From Streptomyces colonosanans (GTDB taxonomy: Bacteria; Actinomycetota; Actinomycetes; Streptomycetales; Streptomycetaceae), in the NCBI RefSeq assembly GCF_001866645.1, contig NZ_MLYP01000040.1, positions 1 to 64,000 of the forward strand: a stretch of 64,000 bases of DNA, read 5' to 3'. How positions within the stretch are numbered: position 1 is the first letter of the stretch; every line of letters starts with the position of its first letter. The position numbers and the translations under genes are program-made. The notes beneath the pieces were generated by a model. That model saw nothing but the letters and a program-made list of their open reading frames with translations. It was not told the DNA's origin and did not search any database. This document shows, one piece after another, positions 56,422 to 64,000 of this stretch.

Positions 56422-56865
56422 ATGTCGAGAAGCGATGGCGGCGCAGGTACGCCTCCTGCGGACAAAGCGGTGGTGGCTGCCAGGCTCAGCGCGCTGATGG
56501 CCATGAGGAACCCCAGGACGGGGAAGCCGTACACCGCTGCTGACGTGGCTCGGGCTACGGGGATTTCGGCCAGCGCTATTGCCCAGCTCAAGGCAGGGAC
56601 GAAACCCAACCCCACGCTGAGCACGGTCGAGGCCCTGGCGGACTACTTCGGCGTGCAAACCGACTACTTCAGCAAGCGGATGGACGAAGATCGGGTCCAG
56701 AGAGTGGTCGCCGCTCTGGAGCTGCTCGACATGGCCGAAAACGCCGGAGTGCAGGCGCTGTTCGCCCGGGCGAGCGGTCTGTCGGAGCAGAGCCTGGAGA
56801 TGGTCAAGGCGGTCATTGACACCGCACGCAAAGCCGACGGCCTCGACGACCCCCGCAAGCGCTAG
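56422..56865 (+). CDS. XRE-family regulator
   Basis: 147 residues from the ATG at 56422 with AGGGAGG about ten bases upstream. The HTH covers residues about 37-85 (GKPYTAADVARATGISASAI, AQLKAGTKPNPTLSTVEALA, DYFGVQTDYFSKR), an arrangement like EspR/SinR-type regulators. The C-terminal part is a helical dimerisation domain (RVVAALELLDMAENAGVQAL). It belongs with the ImmA/IrrE peptidase at 58238: such pairs use the peptidase to cut the regulator. An opposing gene lies between them. Confidence 0.75.
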   Translation: MSRSDGGAGTPPADKAVVAARLSALMAMRNPRTGKPYTAADVARATGISASAIAQLKAGTKPNPTLSTVEALADYFGVQTDYFSKRMDEDRVQRVVAALELLDMAENAGVQALFARASGLSEQSLEMVKAVIDTARKADGLDDPRKR

Positions 56866-56883
56866 GCAAAGAGTGAGAGGAAG

Positions 56884-57768
56884 TCAGTGCCGGCGGGCTG
56901 CGGTTGACGAAGTCATTGCTGGCTCACCGGGATGATGCCCGCGGTCGGCGGGTACGATGACCATCAAGCGACTGAAGGCCATGTCGTCGATTTTCAATGT
57001 CAGTAGGGTCACTTCAAACTCAGTCACTCCCTGGCGGGGCAGATAGAGCCTTCTCGTGGTGGTGGCGCTCGGGTGCGGCAGAACCGGCAGGTTTGGGGAA
57101 TCCCATAGAGGGCGCGCAACAGGATCCGAGATGACGGTCTGAACCAGCTTCTGCAGTCCGAGGTCGTCCTTCCAAAGCTCGACGCGATAGCGAAGCTGCG
57201 CGATCATCGGGAGCGCCCAGTCACTTTCCCAATTGACCAGCTGAGTGCGGGCTTCGGGATACGTCAGCACCCAGCTCATCACGTTGGTGCCGTACAGCAT
57301 CCAGGGGTAGTCATGCAGAGCTGCTGCGTTGCAGTGCAGCAGATCCCACCGGTGGTCGAATGCATAGGCTGACCAGCTCTGTGCGTCGATGAACTGGCGA
57401 ACGGCCGGCGGAACCGGTCTTGCGCCGGGAGCGGGCGGCTCGGGGGCCGGGCCGTATCCGGGGCGCTCCTGGGTCAGCCGCCAAACGGCCTCCCACTCGT
57501 CCTTGTCGAGTTTCAAGAGGCGCCGGACCGATTCCAGGAAGCCTTTCGAGTAGGTCAGTGGCTTGCCCAGCTCAAGGTTCCGGTACCACTTGGGCGAGAC
57601 GCCCAGCAGGCAGGCGACTTCCTTCTGTGTCAACCCTCGGCCCTGCTTGGGGCCGAAGGTTGCGGAAAAGCCAGGGATATCGCGAGGGTCGATGCGCTGC
57701 CGAGCCTGGCGCAGAACGCGCGTAATGGTCTGCTGCGCGGAACACCGGCTGGCTGAGTCCTCGAACAT
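56884..57768 (-). CDS. MmyB-like transcription regulator
   Basis: 294 residues from the ATG at 57768 (TTG at 57774 is possible). The N-terminal HTH (GRGLTQKEVACLLGVSPKWY, RNLELGKPLTYSKGFLESVR) is followed by the MmyB-type ligand domain: WSAYAFDHRWDLLHCNAAAL, LYGTNVMSWVLTYPEARTQL, VNWESDWALPMIAQLRYRV and the C-terminal LYLPRQGVTEFEVTLLTLKI. These domains are PAS-like and may bind a fatty-acid-type ligand. It is convergent with the XRE gene and divergent from the ImmA gene. Confidence 0.8.
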   Translation of the reverse strand: MFEDSASRCSAQQTITRVLRQARQRIDPRDIPGFSATFGPKQGRGLTQKEVACLLGVSPKWYRNLELGKPLTYSKGFLESVRRLLKLDKDEWEAVWRLTQERPGYGPAPEPPAPGARPVPPAVRQFIDAQSWSAYAFDHRWDLLHCNAAALHDYPWMLYGTNVMSWVLTYPEARTQLVNWESDWALPMIAQLRYRVELWKDDLGLQKLVQTVISDPVARPLWDSPNLPVLPHPSATTTRRLYLPRQGVTEFEVTLLTLKIDDMAFSRLMVIVPADRGHHPGEPAMTSSTAARRH

Positions 57769-58237
57769 GATCAATTAGACTTGTGGTTTCGGTCACAACT
57801 GGCATTTACGGGTCCGGCAGGCTGCCCGACTTGCGAAGGTTACCAGGGTGTCGCTTACGGCCATTGAGGCGATTAGTCCCCCCTGTGTGCTGCGGGGGAG
57901 CGTGAGAGGGGAAGTGATACTTCCCCTCCCCGAATTACGCCAGTGACCGCCACCATGGCCTGCGCCTAAGATCCATACTCGCTGGTAGTTGGATCAAGGT
58001 CCGGTCGGTCGAGAAGGTGAGGGTGCAGGCGTGACTCTCCCTTTCAACACCCGTTGCGCTGCGCCGAATTGGCGTCTATACCGCACTCGAAAGGCCACGC
58101 CCTGCATCGGCGGCCGAGCCTTTCCGTGTCGGCTTCGTGCGGTTTCGTGTGCCCACCGGTGCGCGGGCGGAGCGAAGTGCCGGACTGATGCGCCGCCCCG
58201 TGGGCGACTGTAAGACCCCCGCGCATTAAGGACCTCC
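57769..58237. promoter_or_regulatory. intergenic region between MmyB-like and ImmA-like genes
   Basis: About 470 bases. TTGTG-N8-CACAA at 57781-57798 is an inverted repeat just upstream of the MmyB-like gene, and the leftward gene has almost no leader after it. Short frames in 57989-58213 lack support. AAGGA before 58238 is the ribosome site of the peptidase gene. Otherwise I see nothing specific. Confidence 0.4.
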
Positions 58238-58810
58238 ATGTTTGATCGGCGGAGGCGCGAGACCTGTGCGCCCCTGAAGGAGATGAACGAGCGTGAAGTG
58301 CGTCTCAAGCGGACGTGCAAGGAGGCGCTGGACGGCGTCCGCCTTCAGCGCCCCTTCACCATCGAGTCGTTCTGCGATGCCCTCTCCACCCAGCGCGGCC
58401 GTCGCATCGTGCTGCGCGAGATGCCGGACATCGGTGGCCTGGCCGCACCGTGCGGCCTATGGGTCGCCTTCCAGAACGAAGATCACATCTGGCATGTGAA
58501 GGCCACAAGCCAGCGGCACCGCAACCAGGTCATCCTGCACGAGATCGCCCACATGCTCCTGGACCACCAGAGCGACGCCGGCAGCTCCAGCCTGCTGGCT
58601 GTGCTCCCGCCCGAAATCGCGCCCGCGCGGATACGGAGACTGCTCGGCCGCACGGACTACTCCGCCGAGCAGGAACACGATGCCGAACTGGCAGGCTCCA
58701 TCCTCGACGAGATCATCGACGGTCTGCCCACGGCACGCTCTACCTCGCGAGACTGCCTGTTCACCAGAGTGGACGAGGCGATGGCCCACCCGCGGAGGCA
58801 CCGGGGATGA
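58238..58810 (+). CDS. ImmA/IrrE-type metallopeptidase
   Basis: 190 residues; AAGGA six bases before the ATG. The zinc motif HEIAH (101-105) lies in QVILHEIAHMLLDHQSD, and a later acidic helix (SAEQEHDAELAGSILDEIID) provides the third ligand. In ImmA/IrrE systems the peptidase cleaves an XRE-type repressor on stress or a signal. The stop overlaps the next gene as ATGA. The XRE gene at 56422 is the likely partner. Confidence 0.8.
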   Translation: MFDRRRRETCAPLKEMNEREVRLKRTCKEALDGVRLQRPFTIESFCDALSTQRGRRIVLREMPDIGGLAAPCGLWVAFQNEDHIWHVKATSQRHRNQVILHEIAHMLLDHQSDAGSSSLLAVLPPEIAPARIRRLLGRTDYSAEQEHDAELAGSILDEIIDGLPTARSTSRDCLFTRVDEAMAHPRRHRG

Positions 58811-59988
58811 GCTACCAGATACTCGTCGCGGCCCTGCTCTGGGCAGTAGCCCTGTGGAGAGCACCTGCACTGCGGCATTCGCAAAAGCAGCGATCCTTGG
58901 AGACGTCCTTCCTCAGCCTTGCTGTGGCCATGACCTTTGAGATACCCGCCGTGTCTTCGAAAGCCGACGCTCTCACCGGTGTCGTCAGCATCGGCTACCT
59001 TGCGAAACACATCTTCGGCGTTGTCTCGGCAGCCGCCCTCCTCGACTTCATCATCGCTGTGGTGAGGCCCGGAGGCTGGTACCAGCGGCCTCGACGCGTC
59101 ATCGCGGCCATGTGCTTGGCGCTGATGTGCATCGCCTTCGCTCTGGCGCCCGACCATGGACGCGAACCCGACGACATCCTCACCAGGCACCAGTCGTCGG
59201 TCTGGGCGCTTGCGCATGTCGGCCTCTTCACCGCGTACATCGGCATTGCGATGCTCTTCACGGCCGTCCTCTTCGCGACGGCGGCCCGACACTCCAAGAA
59301 CCCATGGGTGCGAGCAGGCCACTCGCTGCTGAGCCTGGGCGGAGCGATCGGCGTTCTCTACGCCCTCCAGCGAGTGTCCCATCTCGCGCACATCGCTCTA
59401 GGTTCCGTCACGGCGGCGGATGTTCAGCGCGCGGCCGTCATCTCAACCGACCTCAAGGTCGCGGCCATTCTTGCCATCATCCTCGGAAGCTCGTTGTCTC
59501 CCGTCTCGGTTGCGGCAGCTGCCTGGCGAGAGCATCGAGCACTGCGGCACCTGGAACCGCTGTGGCTCGGGCTCACCCAGGCGGCGCCTTCGGTCCGGCT
59601 CGCCATCGACATTCCCCGGCGCCGTACCCGACTGCGGCTGCACCGCCGACTTGTCGAGATCAGCGATGCCACCCTGGTACTACGCAATTACGTACCCGCC
59701 GACGTCCAGCAGCGGGCACAAGAGATGGCGCGACGAGCCGGGTACTCGCCCGACGCCAGCCCGGCAGTCGCAGAAGCCGCCTGGCTGAAGACCGCCGTCC
59801 TCGCCGTCGACCACGGTCCATTCGAAGGGGATCACCCGGAGCCGGGCGGTGACGGACTGTGCCCGGCGGAGGAACTCCGCTGGGTCCGCCAGGTCAGCGC
59901 CGCCTACGACCGTTGCCCCGCTGTGGCCGCCTTCGCAACGGCCGAAGCAGCAGAGATTCGAGAACAGAACCGGAAACAGCCCGCATGA
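58807..59988 (+). CDS. MAB_1171c/DUF6545-type membrane protein
   Basis: 393 residues; ATG overlaps the peptidase stop. Seven or so membrane helices fill residues 1-235 (ILVAALLWAVALWRAPALRH, VVSAAALLDFIIAVVRPGGW, VIAAMCLALMCIAFALAP, VGLFTAYIGIAMLFTAVLFA, AVISTDLKVAAILAIILGSS). The cytoplasmic C-terminus (HRALRHLEPLWLGLTQAAPS, LHRRLVEISDATLVLRNYVP) matches the DUF6545 pattern. Members are called putative transporters, but the activity is unproven. Linkage to an ImmA/IrrE gene is a recurring arrangement in actinobacteria. Confidence 0.75.
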   Translation: MSYQILVAALLWAVALWRAPALRHSQKQRSLETSFLSLAVAMTFEIPAVSSKADALTGVVSIGYLAKHIFGVVSAAALLDFIIAVVRPGGWYQRPRRVIAAMCLALMCIAFALAPDHGREPDDILTRHQSSVWALAHVGLFTAYIGIAMLFTAVLFATAARHSKNPWVRAGHSLLSLGGAIGVLYALQRVSHLAHIALGSVTAADVQRAAVISTDLKVAAILAIILGSSLSPVSVAAAAWREHRALRHLEPLWLGLTQAAPSVRLAIDIPRRRTRLRLHRRLVEISDATLVLRNYVPADVQQRAQEMARRAGYSPDASPAVAEAAWLKTAVLAVDHGPFEGDHPEPGGDGLCPAEELRWVRQVSAAYDRCPAVAAFATAEAAEIREQNRKQPA

Positions 59989-60584
59989 CTTATACCGCGA
60001 TCGCGAACCCCAGCAGCCAGCGCGCCGCCCGCCTGATCAGCGACAAGCTCCACCCCAAGACCTGGATCGTCGCCGTATGCCTCATGATCGGCTGGCACGC
60101 AGATCACCTGCGGGGCGTGGTGTGGAGCCTCGTCGGAGTTCTCTTCGCCGCCGTCATACCGATCCTCTTCATCGACCACGGCATCAAGCAGGGAAGGTGG
60201 GGCGACCGCAACGTGGGTGCCCGGAAGGCGCGACTGCTCGTCATGGCCGTCATCCTCCTGTCCGTCCTGACGTGCTTCGCCCTCATGACCACGCTCGACG
60301 CTCCGCGCGTCCTCAGCGCTCTCGTCGCCAGCATGCTGGTCACACTCGCCTCGCTGGCCCTCGTCACGTTGGCCTGGAAGATCTCAGTTCACCAGGCCGT
60401 CTCAGCAGGCGCCGTCATCATGCTCGCCCAGAGCTACGGACCCTGGGCACTACTGGGCTACATCCTGGTCGCAGTCGTCGGCTGGTCACGTGTCGAACTA
60501 CGGGATCACACGCCCGCCCAAGTGATCGTCGGAACTCTGCTCGGGAGCGCGGTTGCGGCTGCCACCTTCTCCGCACTCCGGTGA
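59985..60584 (+). CDS. divergent PAP2-like membrane phosphatase
   Basis: 199 residues; the ATG overlaps the previous stop. Five to six membrane helices are present. KISVHQAVSAG and GWSRVELRDHTPAQVIVG resemble the PAP2 signatures (PSGH and SRxxxxxHxxxD), with Gln replacing the last Asp, so activity is uncertain. PAP2 enzymes remove phosphate from lipid phosphates at the membrane face. It ends the XRE/ImmA module and a hairpin follows. Confidence 0.65.
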   Translation: MTYTAIANPSSQRAARLISDKLHPKTWIVAVCLMIGWHADHLRGVVWSLVGVLFAAVIPILFIDHGIKQGRWGDRNVGARKARLLVMAVILLSVLTCFALMTTLDAPRVLSALVASMLVTLASLALVTLAWKISVHQAVSAGAVIMLAQSYGPWALLGYILVAVVGWSRVELRDHTPAQVIVGTLLGSAVAAATFSALR

Positions 60585-60606
60585 GGAGGTGGCAACACCC
60601 AACACT

Positions 60607-60628
60607 CAAGCCTGAGCTCGCAGGCTTG
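60607..60628 (+). terminator. terminator after the PAP2-like gene
   Basis: CAAGCCTG (60607-60614), six-base loop, CAGGCTTG (60621-60628), 23 bases after the stop. The perfect 8-bp stem is followed by CTGC, not a T tract. Confidence 0.65.
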
Positions 60629-60683
60629 CTGCGGGCCCGGCTGGAATACGTATACGGCCACCGCGTGATCATCGGGGGATCAC

Positions 60684-61007
60684 GTGGAACACCGGACTTC
60701 AACCAAAGAGCGCGAGTCCTGGATCGGCTGGCTGTGGTGGCGTACCCGGGTAGGTCCGGATGGGAAGGCCGAGCTGGACATGGATTGGGCCCTGACGTAC
60801 CGGCGGGAGCGGAAAGCCGCTGGGGCACCTATCGACTGGCGCCTGTTGAGCGGATCCGAGATCGTGCCCCAGGGACGCGCAGCTGCCGCACGTGGCCGTG
60901 GGGAAACCCAAACGGCGCCCCCTCACCGGAACGTTGAAGCACAAGGTTCGTGGGCGGGCACCCAGAGCGCCGGATGCGCGGCGTTGAGACCGGTGTCCGG
61001 CGGTTAG
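60684..61007 (+). CDS. doubtful small protein
   Basis: GTG at 60684 follows GGGGGA and opens a frame with a plausible start (KERESWIGWLWWRTRVGPDG, KAELDMDWALTYRRERKAAG) but a low-complexity end. No family recognised. It may be a remnant of a longer gene. Confidence 0.3.
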   Translation: MEHRTSTKERESWIGWLWWRTRVGPDGKAELDMDWALTYRRERKAAGAPIDWRLLSGSEIVPQGRAAAARGRGETQTAPPHRNVEAQGSWAGTQSAGCAALRPVSGG

Positions 61008-61508
61008 GTGATGGCGTCGTCGGCAGCGATCCGGACGATCATGAGCCCGCCAAGGACGGATTGTCTGGCTCCTTCGGCTGCGGCGATCACCTCGGGCGGT
61101 GGTTGGTCGATGGATCCTCCAACGCTCGGCTAGCGCTTCTAGGCCGACACGGCAGTCCACGGGCCTGTTTCCCACCACGAGCGGATGGGGGCGGCTCCGC
61201 TGCCCTTGGCGAGGGATCCATTCGGGTGGCGGTCCGGCAGGCCCAGGAGCTGCTGCTCGATCGGAGTGAGAGCGGGGTCCCTCCGGAGGTCGGTGGCTGG
61301 GTCGTCGACGGGGGGGTGCCCCTATCTGTTCCGTCAACCCTGGCGGGGCTAGTTCGTAGGGGTTCGTGCTGGTTTTCGGGAACGTCGCGCGAAGCGTGAC
61401 GTTCCCGGCGGATCGGGTGCCGTGTGGGCAGGCCGGTGGCCGGCTCGGCGGGGTGGCCGTGCCGGTGAGCGGGCGTGACGGGGTGGGAAGGGTAGGTGGG
61501 TGGGGTGT
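61008..61508. other. gene-poor stretch before the IS110 element
   Basis: About 500 bases with no convincing gene. A hairpin with 9-bp arms (GGGAACGTC at 61378-61386, GACGTTCCC at 61398-61406) lies downstream of the leftward transposase gene and may be its terminator or part of the element end. The outer boundary of the element was not resolved. Confidence 0.45.
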
Positions 61509-62723
61509 TCAGGCGGCGAGGTCGAGGGTGCGGGGCTCGTAGAGGGTGCCGGTGCGGATCATCGCGTGGATGACGTTCACGCGTTGCCGTGCCAGGCGGA
61601 GGATCGCCTGGGTGTGGGTCTTGCCGCGGGCGCGCTGGCGGTCGTAGTAGACCCGCGAGGAGGGGTCGCTCTTGCAGCCGATCGCGGCGAACGCGGCCTG
61701 GAACAGGGCGCGTTTGAGTAGGCGGTTGCCGCGATGGGGTGCGTGCTCGCCGCGGATGGAGGTCCCCGAGGACTTCGTCGCGGGGGCGAGTCCGGCGTAG
61801 GAGGCGAGGTGTCCGGCGGTGGGGAAGCCGCTGCCGTCGCCGATGGCGACGATCACGGCGGCCGTGGTCCTGACGCCCATGCCGGGCAGCGACGTCAGGA
61901 GATGGAAAAGAGGGAGGGCCTCCAGCAGGGCCGCGATCTCCTGCTCGGTGGCCTGTCGCTGGGCGTGGGCGGCGGCGAGCTGGGCGGCCAGACCGGGCAC
62001 GATCAGCGCGGACGCCTCGGTGCCGGGAACGACGAGAGTCTGCTCGGCGAGTGCATCGAAGATCTCGGTGGTGAGGTGGTGGGCCTTGCGTGAACCGTGT
62101 GCCTTGAGCAGGGCCTCGCAGCGGGCCCGGCCCAGTTTCCTCAGTCTCGCCGGGGAGCCGTGCCGTTGGAGGAGGGCCTGGACATAGGGGTAGGCCAGGC
62201 GCGGGCCGAGCACGCGCTCGAGGGAGGGGTGGATCTGGGAGAGCAGGCCACGCAGTCGGTTGGTGGCGCGGTTGACCTCGCCGGCCAGGTCATTGTCGTA
62301 GCCGGTGAGCATGGTCAGCTCAGCCAGCACCTCGTCGTCACGGTCCACCGCGCGCAGGGTGTGCGGCATGGTCCGGGCGGTCTCGGAGATCACGAAGGCG
62401 TCGCGGGCGTCGGTCTTGGCCTCGCCCGGGTGCAAGTCAGCGGCCCGGCGCATCGACAGCCCAGGCAGGTAGGCCACCCGGCAACCCGCCGCGCGGGCCA
62501 CCGTCAACGGCAGCGCGCCGATGTTGGCGACCTGGTCCACGACCACCAAAACGGTGCCGAACTTCGCCACCAGCTTGCTGAACAGCTCCAGCAGTTTCGG
62601 CTCGGTGTTGGGCAGCCGCTTGTCGTGCACGGTCCTGCCATCCGCGGTCCGGCCGTGGGCGTGGTGGAACTCCTTGCCCAGGTCCAGACCGAGGAAGAGA
62701 TCTATCGCGGTCGTGTCGACCAT
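61509..62723 (-). mobile_element. IS110-family transposase gene
   Basis: 404 residues from the ATG at 62723. The N-terminal DEDD RuvC-like domain starts FLGLDLGKEFHHAHGRTADG and includes LVVVDQVANIGALP and KTDARDAFVISETAR. The C-terminal domain is the transposase_20 type (LTSLPGMGVRTTAAVIVAIG, HLASYAGLAPATKSSGTSIR, NRLLKRALFQAAFAAI). This pair of domains defines IS110. The gene is full length and looks intact. IS110 elements lack inverted repeats and use an element-encoded bridge RNA. Confidence 0.9.
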
Positions 62724-63010
62724 GTGCGCATGCCCCTCGCCTCTTGTGTCCCCAATTCTCGGCCGTCCCTGCGGCACCACACGCCGGCAACCACGTTACG
62801 CAGACATCCCCGCCCTGAAGCCGTCCGGCGTTGCACCGGACCAGGCGGTCGTCAGGCCCCTCATCAGCGGTCAAGCGGTGCCCCGAGGCCCGGCGGCAAC
62901 ACCCCCCAGGTCATGCGTACGACAGGGGGCAAACAGCCATACCGGACCCGGGGGCCAGGCGCCCCATTGCGGGGCCACGAGAAAGGTAACGGGGAGCCAG
63001 CGGTCCGTAC
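62724..63010 (-). ncRNA. candidate bridge-RNA region of the IS110 element
   Basis: Non-coding DNA directly upstream of the transposase gene, about 290 bases with no supported reading frame. In IS110-group elements the bridge RNA that pairs with donor and target DNA is encoded here. The GC-rich sequence can form several stem-loops by eye, but the RNA ends and the two pairing loops were not defined. The call rests on position. Confidence 0.4.
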
Positions 63011-63117
63011 TGGAGCATCAGAGCGATGCGGGGCCAGCCGGAGAGGTTGATGCCCCCGGTGTGCCAGGTTCGGTTCTCGAACAGGACGGTGTCGAGGGGG
63101 GTCTCCCCACCTGTCCG

Positions 63118-63246
63118 TCAGTGGACGCGATGCTGCTTGAGCCAGTCGTCGTCGAGGAGAATGAAGGCCCAGTTCTCGGCCTCGGCCTCCTCACGTCCAT
63201 CGGCGAGGATCTCGTTGAACTCCTCCACGTCGATGTGGATGGTCAC
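63118..63246 (-). CDS. 42-residue acidic protein
   Basis: GTG at 63246 with AAGGAGAG seven bases upstream opens 42 codons to TGA at 63118. The product (TIHIDVEEFNEILADGREEA, then AENWAFILLDDDWLKQHRVH) is strongly acidic with a mixed alpha/beta pattern. The strong ribosome site and codon pattern support a real gene. Function unknown. It lies between the IS110 element and a methyltransferase gene. Confidence 0.6.
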   Translation of the reverse strand: MTIHIDVEEFNEILADGREEAEAENWAFILLDDDWLKQHRVH

Positions 63247-63336
63247 TGCTCTCTCCTTGGGGTGTGGCCGTCTGACTGGCGGCGGCGGGAAAGTAGCAGC
63301 GGCCTTCTTCTCATCCGCATCCTGAGAATCCGCTGA

Positions 63337-64000
63337 TCACTGGGGTCGAGTAGCGATGATGGCCTCGGTGCGTACGAGTTCGTCGAAGCCGCCCTCAGGG
63401 CTGAACTCAGTGAGGGCGCGACGCAGGTCTTCCTCGAAGGCGGCCTTCTTGTCGCCGAACTGGGCGGGACTGCTGTAGCTGTAGGAGAACTGCAAGCCGA
63501 CCACTTGGTCCAAGTCGCGGGTGATGACGCGGTCCCAGCGGGCGACCTCGATGTGGGAGAACGGGGATCGGGCGAGCACCTCCTGGTGGCCCTCCTTGGG
63601 GTGGGCGTAGGTGCCGGAGCCAGCACGGCGTTCCCGGCCGAGGTAGCGAGAGCGGACCTCGTCGACGACCTGCAGCCAGGCGGGCGGTTCGATAGCACCG
63701 GGGGTGGGACCGCCGACCACGACGACGGCCCCGTCAGGGGTGATCAGGTTGTCCAGGGCTGACAGGAGGACGTCACGTTCGGTCCAGTGGAAGGCTTGGC
63801 CGAGGGTGACGAGGTGGAGCGGGCCGAGATTGAGTTGGTCGAGGTGGTGCGAGTCGCCGAGGCGCCAGGCGATGTTGGTGATGCCGCGTGCAGATGCGAG
63901 TTTGCGACCCTCGTTGAGCATGCCGGGGTCGGGGTCAACGGCGGTGATCTCGCGCACGTGCTCGGACAGAGGGATCGCGATCGCTCCCGTGCCTGTGCCG
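63337..64000 (-). CDS. SAM-dependent methyltransferase, 5' end outside the window
   Basis: At least 220 residues; the frame is open at the right edge and reads GTGTGAIAIPLSEHVREITA there, the glycine-rich SAM-binding motif, followed by VDPDPGMLNEGRKLA. Later motifs are VTLGQAFHWTERDVLLSALD and LITPDGAVVVVGG. The C-terminal part (WLQVVDEVRSRYLGRERRAG) matches UbiE/methyltransferase-11-type enzymes of actinobacteria. Substrate unknown. Confidence 0.8.
   Translation of the reverse strand, partial: GTGTGAIAIPLSEHVREITAVDPDPGMLNEGRKLASARGITNIAWRLGDSHHLDQLNLGPLHLVTLGQAFHWTERDVLLSALDNLITPDGAVVVVGGPTPGAIEPPAWLQVVDEVRSRYLGRERRAGSGTYAHPKEGHQEVLARSPFSHIEVARWDRVITRDLDQVVGLQFSYSYSSPAQFGDKKAAFEEDLRRALTEFSPEGGFDELVRTEAIIATRPQ

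Noticed and set aside
57989..58213. 74-codon frame upstream of the ImmA/IrrE gene
   Set aside because: Basic and Cys-rich composition typical of antisense high-GC frames, with no supporting motif.
61008..61337. Possible transposase remnant left of the IS110 gene
   Set aside because: Short stretches resemble protein sequence, but no transposase motif could be followed for more than a few residues.

Overview
The window looks like part of a large conjugative plasmid, or an integrated conjugative element, from a Streptomyces-type actinomycete. GC is very high, GTG and TTG starts are common, cistrons overlap by ATGA or GTGA, and the gene content is typical: several DUF317 proteins, a WhiB protein, an MmyB-type regulator, DUF6112, DUF4913 and SCO6880-family proteins. 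No rRNA, tRNA or CRISPR array was seen. Family names come from recognising motifs in the translated sequence, not from database searches.

Layout. Positions 44-23882 are read leftward as one long, tightly packed transfer operon. It starts with an NlpC/P60 wall hydrolase (VirB1-like), a DUF6112 small membrane protein (VirB2-like), a VirB8-like bitopic protein, a polytopic TrbL/VirB6-like protein, an SCO6880-family protein and a VirB4-type ATPase. It continues with a ParB-like protein, a lipoprotein, a family-2 glycosyltransferase and a long tail of uncharacterised proteins. These include a relaxase-fold paralogue without its metal-binding histidines and six proteins that share one small domain. 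Positions 24335-31120 are read rightward: a DNA methyltransferase, a DUF4913 protein, a RelE/ParE-like protein, several small helical proteins and two winged-helix regulators. The two operons diverge from a mirror-symmetric control region (24093-24215): two SigA-like promoters, each with a 17-base spacer, face away from a central palindrome.

Positions 31117-35771 are a cargo cassette of MFS transporter, ATP-grasp ligase, second MFS transporter and HAD hydrolase. Positions 35796-41019 hold DUF317 genes, an LAXTG-anchored SpaA-type surface protein, and several broken or small genes. Positions 41090-43161 form a 2.07-kb cassette bounded by 25-bp perfect terminal inverted repeats and a 5-bp target duplication. 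It has no transposase; it carries a secreted S74-chaperone-type protein split over two frames and a 2-oxoglutarate/Fe(II) oxygenase.

Positions 43208-47913 hold a possible PD-(D/E)XK protein, more DUF317-like genes and a lipoprotein. Positions 48305-55790 are the leftward mobilisation and maintenance operon: a putative replication protein with an internal array of 13-bp palindromes, a zinc-finger protein, a WhiB protein with an added HTH, a membrane protein, MobC and the active-type MOB relaxase. The palindrome in the putative rep gene recurs at the centre of the divergent transfer promoter, which suggests shared control by one DNA-binding protein (inference). Positions 56422-60584 are an XRE / MmyB / ImmA-IrrE / MAB_1171c / PAP2-like module. 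The right end holds an IS110-family element, a 42-residue acidic protein and a methyltransferase that runs off the window.

Together the genes describe a relaxase plus type IV secretion conjugation apparatus, unlike the FtsK-like TraB route usual in Streptomyces plasmids. No VirD4/TcpA coupling protein is visible here, so one is expected outside the window. Many genes have frameshifts, in-frame stops or no canonical start codon. These reflect gene decay, sequence error or unusual translation, and reads should settle which.
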